Shown here piece after piece: positions 63,034 to 64,000 of a stretch of 64,000 bases of DNA. Every line of letters starts with the position of its first letter. Positions within the stretch are counted from its first letter, which is position 1. Origin of the DNA: Pseudomonas typographi (GTDB taxonomy: Bacteria > Pseudomonadota > Gammaproteobacteria > Pseudomonadales > Pseudomonadaceae); contig NZ_JAAOCA010000008.1 in NCBI RefSeq assembly GCF_014694385.1, forward strand, positions 124,001-188,000, written 5' to 3'. The position numbers were made by a program, and so were the translations under genes. A model generated the notes under the pieces. That model made no database searches, was not told the origin of the DNA, and saw nothing but the letters and a program-made list of their open reading frames with translations.

Positions 63034-64000
63034 TCACACGCGGTTTTCGACGCTTCGTAAAAGTCGTTGCACGGACTGAGCGACACTCAGCAACGGTGCA
63101 TCGCGGCCATGCCGATCGATCAGCATCAACCCCACAGGGGCTGTGCCGGGTTCATGGCAAGGGATGGAAACAGAGCAGCCATCAAGAAAATTGGCGAGCA
63201 TGGGATTGCGCAGCAATAGCAGGTTGAAGTGTTGGAAATCCCGGTTGTCTGCCACTTGGGAGAAGGTCGGTGCGATGATCGGGACGGTGGGGCATATCAA
63301 CAGATCCACGTCCTGCATGCGGCGCTGCACACGCATGATCCAGTCCCGGCGAGCGATACAGGCATCCTCATAATCAGCCTGGCGGTACAACGCACCGTTC
63401 TCGATACGCGCTCGTACATTGGGGTCGTACTGATCCGCACAGGTACGCAACATCTCCTCATGCAAGGCATAAGCTTCAAACGCCACAATCGCTCCCCGGC
63501 GATTGATCGTGGCCACTTCGGCCAACTCATCAAGCGCCATCTCCTGCAGGTCGGCGCCGGCATCGTGCAAGCGCTTCAAGACTGCCGAATACGTCCGCGC
63601 CACGTGCCGGTCGAGGCCATCGAGCACCAAGGTCTGGGGCACGCCGAACTTCACTCCACGCAGATCGATTTCAGCGGGCAGTCGGATCTCGGTTCCGGCA
63701 ACGATGCTATCGATAATCGCGCAACAGCCCGCGTCAGGCGCCAGTACGCCTATTGAGTCGAGGCTCTTGGACAACCCAAACACGCCCCTGCCATTCACCC
63801 TCGATGCGCTGGGTTTGAAGCCGCTAATGCCGGTCAAGGCCGCGGGAATCCGGCACGAGCCACCGGTATCGGTACCGAGCCCTGCCGCCGCCATCCCGTC
63901 AGTGACAGATATCGCCGCCCCCGCAGACGAGCCCCCGGGGATGCGTTTGAGTGCCCGTTCAAAGGGGTTGGCCGGCGTCCCGTAATGGGGGTTGAGGCCA
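63034..64000 (-). CDS. Amidase signature family enzyme, 5' end beyond window
   Basis: The frame stays open from 63034 to the right edge, so the N-terminus is missing. The amidase signature is visible: GTPANPFERALKRIPGGSSAGAAISV contains the cis-Ser (GGSSAG) and the following GLGTDTGGSCRIPAAL holds the nucleophile Ser. FKPSASRVNGRGVF follows as in GatA/AtzF-like amidases. The C-terminal part ends with PVGLMLIDRHGRDAPLLSVAQ. It hydrolyses an amide, perhaps linked to the amide genes at 29-40 kb only by theme. The catalytic Lys lies outside the window. Confidence 0.9.
   Translation of the reverse strand, partial: GLNPHYGTPANPFERALKRIPGGSSAGAAISVTDGMAAAGLGTDTGGSCRIPAALTGISGFKPSASRVNGRGVFGLSKSLDSIGVLAPDAGCCAIIDSIVAGTEIRLPAEIDLRGVKFGVPQTLVLDGLDRHVARTYSAVLKRLHDAGADLQEMALDELAEVATINRRGAIVAFEAYALHEEMLRTCADQYDPNVRARIENGALYRQADYEDACIARRDWIMRVQRRMQDVDLLICPTVPIIAPTFSQVADNRDFQHFNLLLLRNPMLANFLDGCSVSIPCHEPGTAPVGLMLIDRHGRDAPLLSVAQSVQRLLRSVENRV

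Overview
This 64 kb window is chromosomal DNA of a GC-rich gammaproteobacterium, most likely a plant-associated Pseudomonas. The main clue is a chaperone/effector pair that I read as shcM-hopM1, preceded by a near-consensus HrpL promoter (hrp box); both are typical of the P. syringae group and its relatives. The rest is accessory metabolism: organosulfur scavenging, amino-acid uptake, nitrile and amide use, and sensory genes, with remnants of prophage, insertion sequences and decayed genes towards the right end. I saw no rRNA, tRNA or CRISPR array.

Layout. 1-6442 (+): sulfur cluster A, with the end of an SsuD-type flavin monooxygenase, two DszB-like proteins (one with the catalytic Cys, one with Ser in its place), an MFS permease and an SsuC/SsuC/SsuB-type ABC transporter. 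6522-9202 (-): MetN-MetI-MetQ type importer. 9430-12194: MarR regulator with a perfect palindromic operator, and a FUSC/AaeB-type efflux protein. 12304-15039: hrp box, shcM, hopM1. 15468-17692 (-): MFS permease and an outer-membrane transporter-like protein. 18032-27855: two modules, each a LysR regulator, a PLP lyase (threonine-aldolase type; cystathionine beta-lyase type) and a polar amino-acid ABC importer. 28370-29431: D-2-hydroxyacid dehydrogenase.

29959-40791 (+) is the centrepiece, an amide/nitrile operon: formamidase/acetamidase, a five-gene urea/amide-type ABC importer, cobalt-type nitrile hydratase beta and alpha subunits with their small activator, then an 828-residue protein in which an AraC-family regulator is fused to a second complete formamidase/acetamidase domain, and finally a CbtB-like cobalt transporter subunit without CbtA. 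The genes fit a route nitrile -> amide -> acid + ammonia with uptake, metal supply and regulation.

40926-48805 (-): sulfur cluster B, a probable six-gene operon of TetR regulator, TonB-dependent receptor, Tat-exported binding protein, two NtaA/SnaA/DszA-type monooxygenases and an SfnB/DszC-type oxidoreductase. A sulfurtransferase (49054-49896) follows on the other strand. 50337-61034: two chemotaxis receptors, a PAS-GGDEF protein, an orphan protein made of two alginate-epimerase-like R-modules, a histidine kinase lying between IS remnants, and pseudogenes of an IclR regulator and a phage Rz lysis protein near a canonical LexA box. 61642-64000 (-): GhrA-type reductase, VOC protein and the C-terminal part of an amidase running off the window.

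Start codons were chosen by ribosome-binding site, overlap with neighbours and family N-terminus; they are uncertain by a few codons where stated. No database search was possible, so names rest on motif and sequence recognition.
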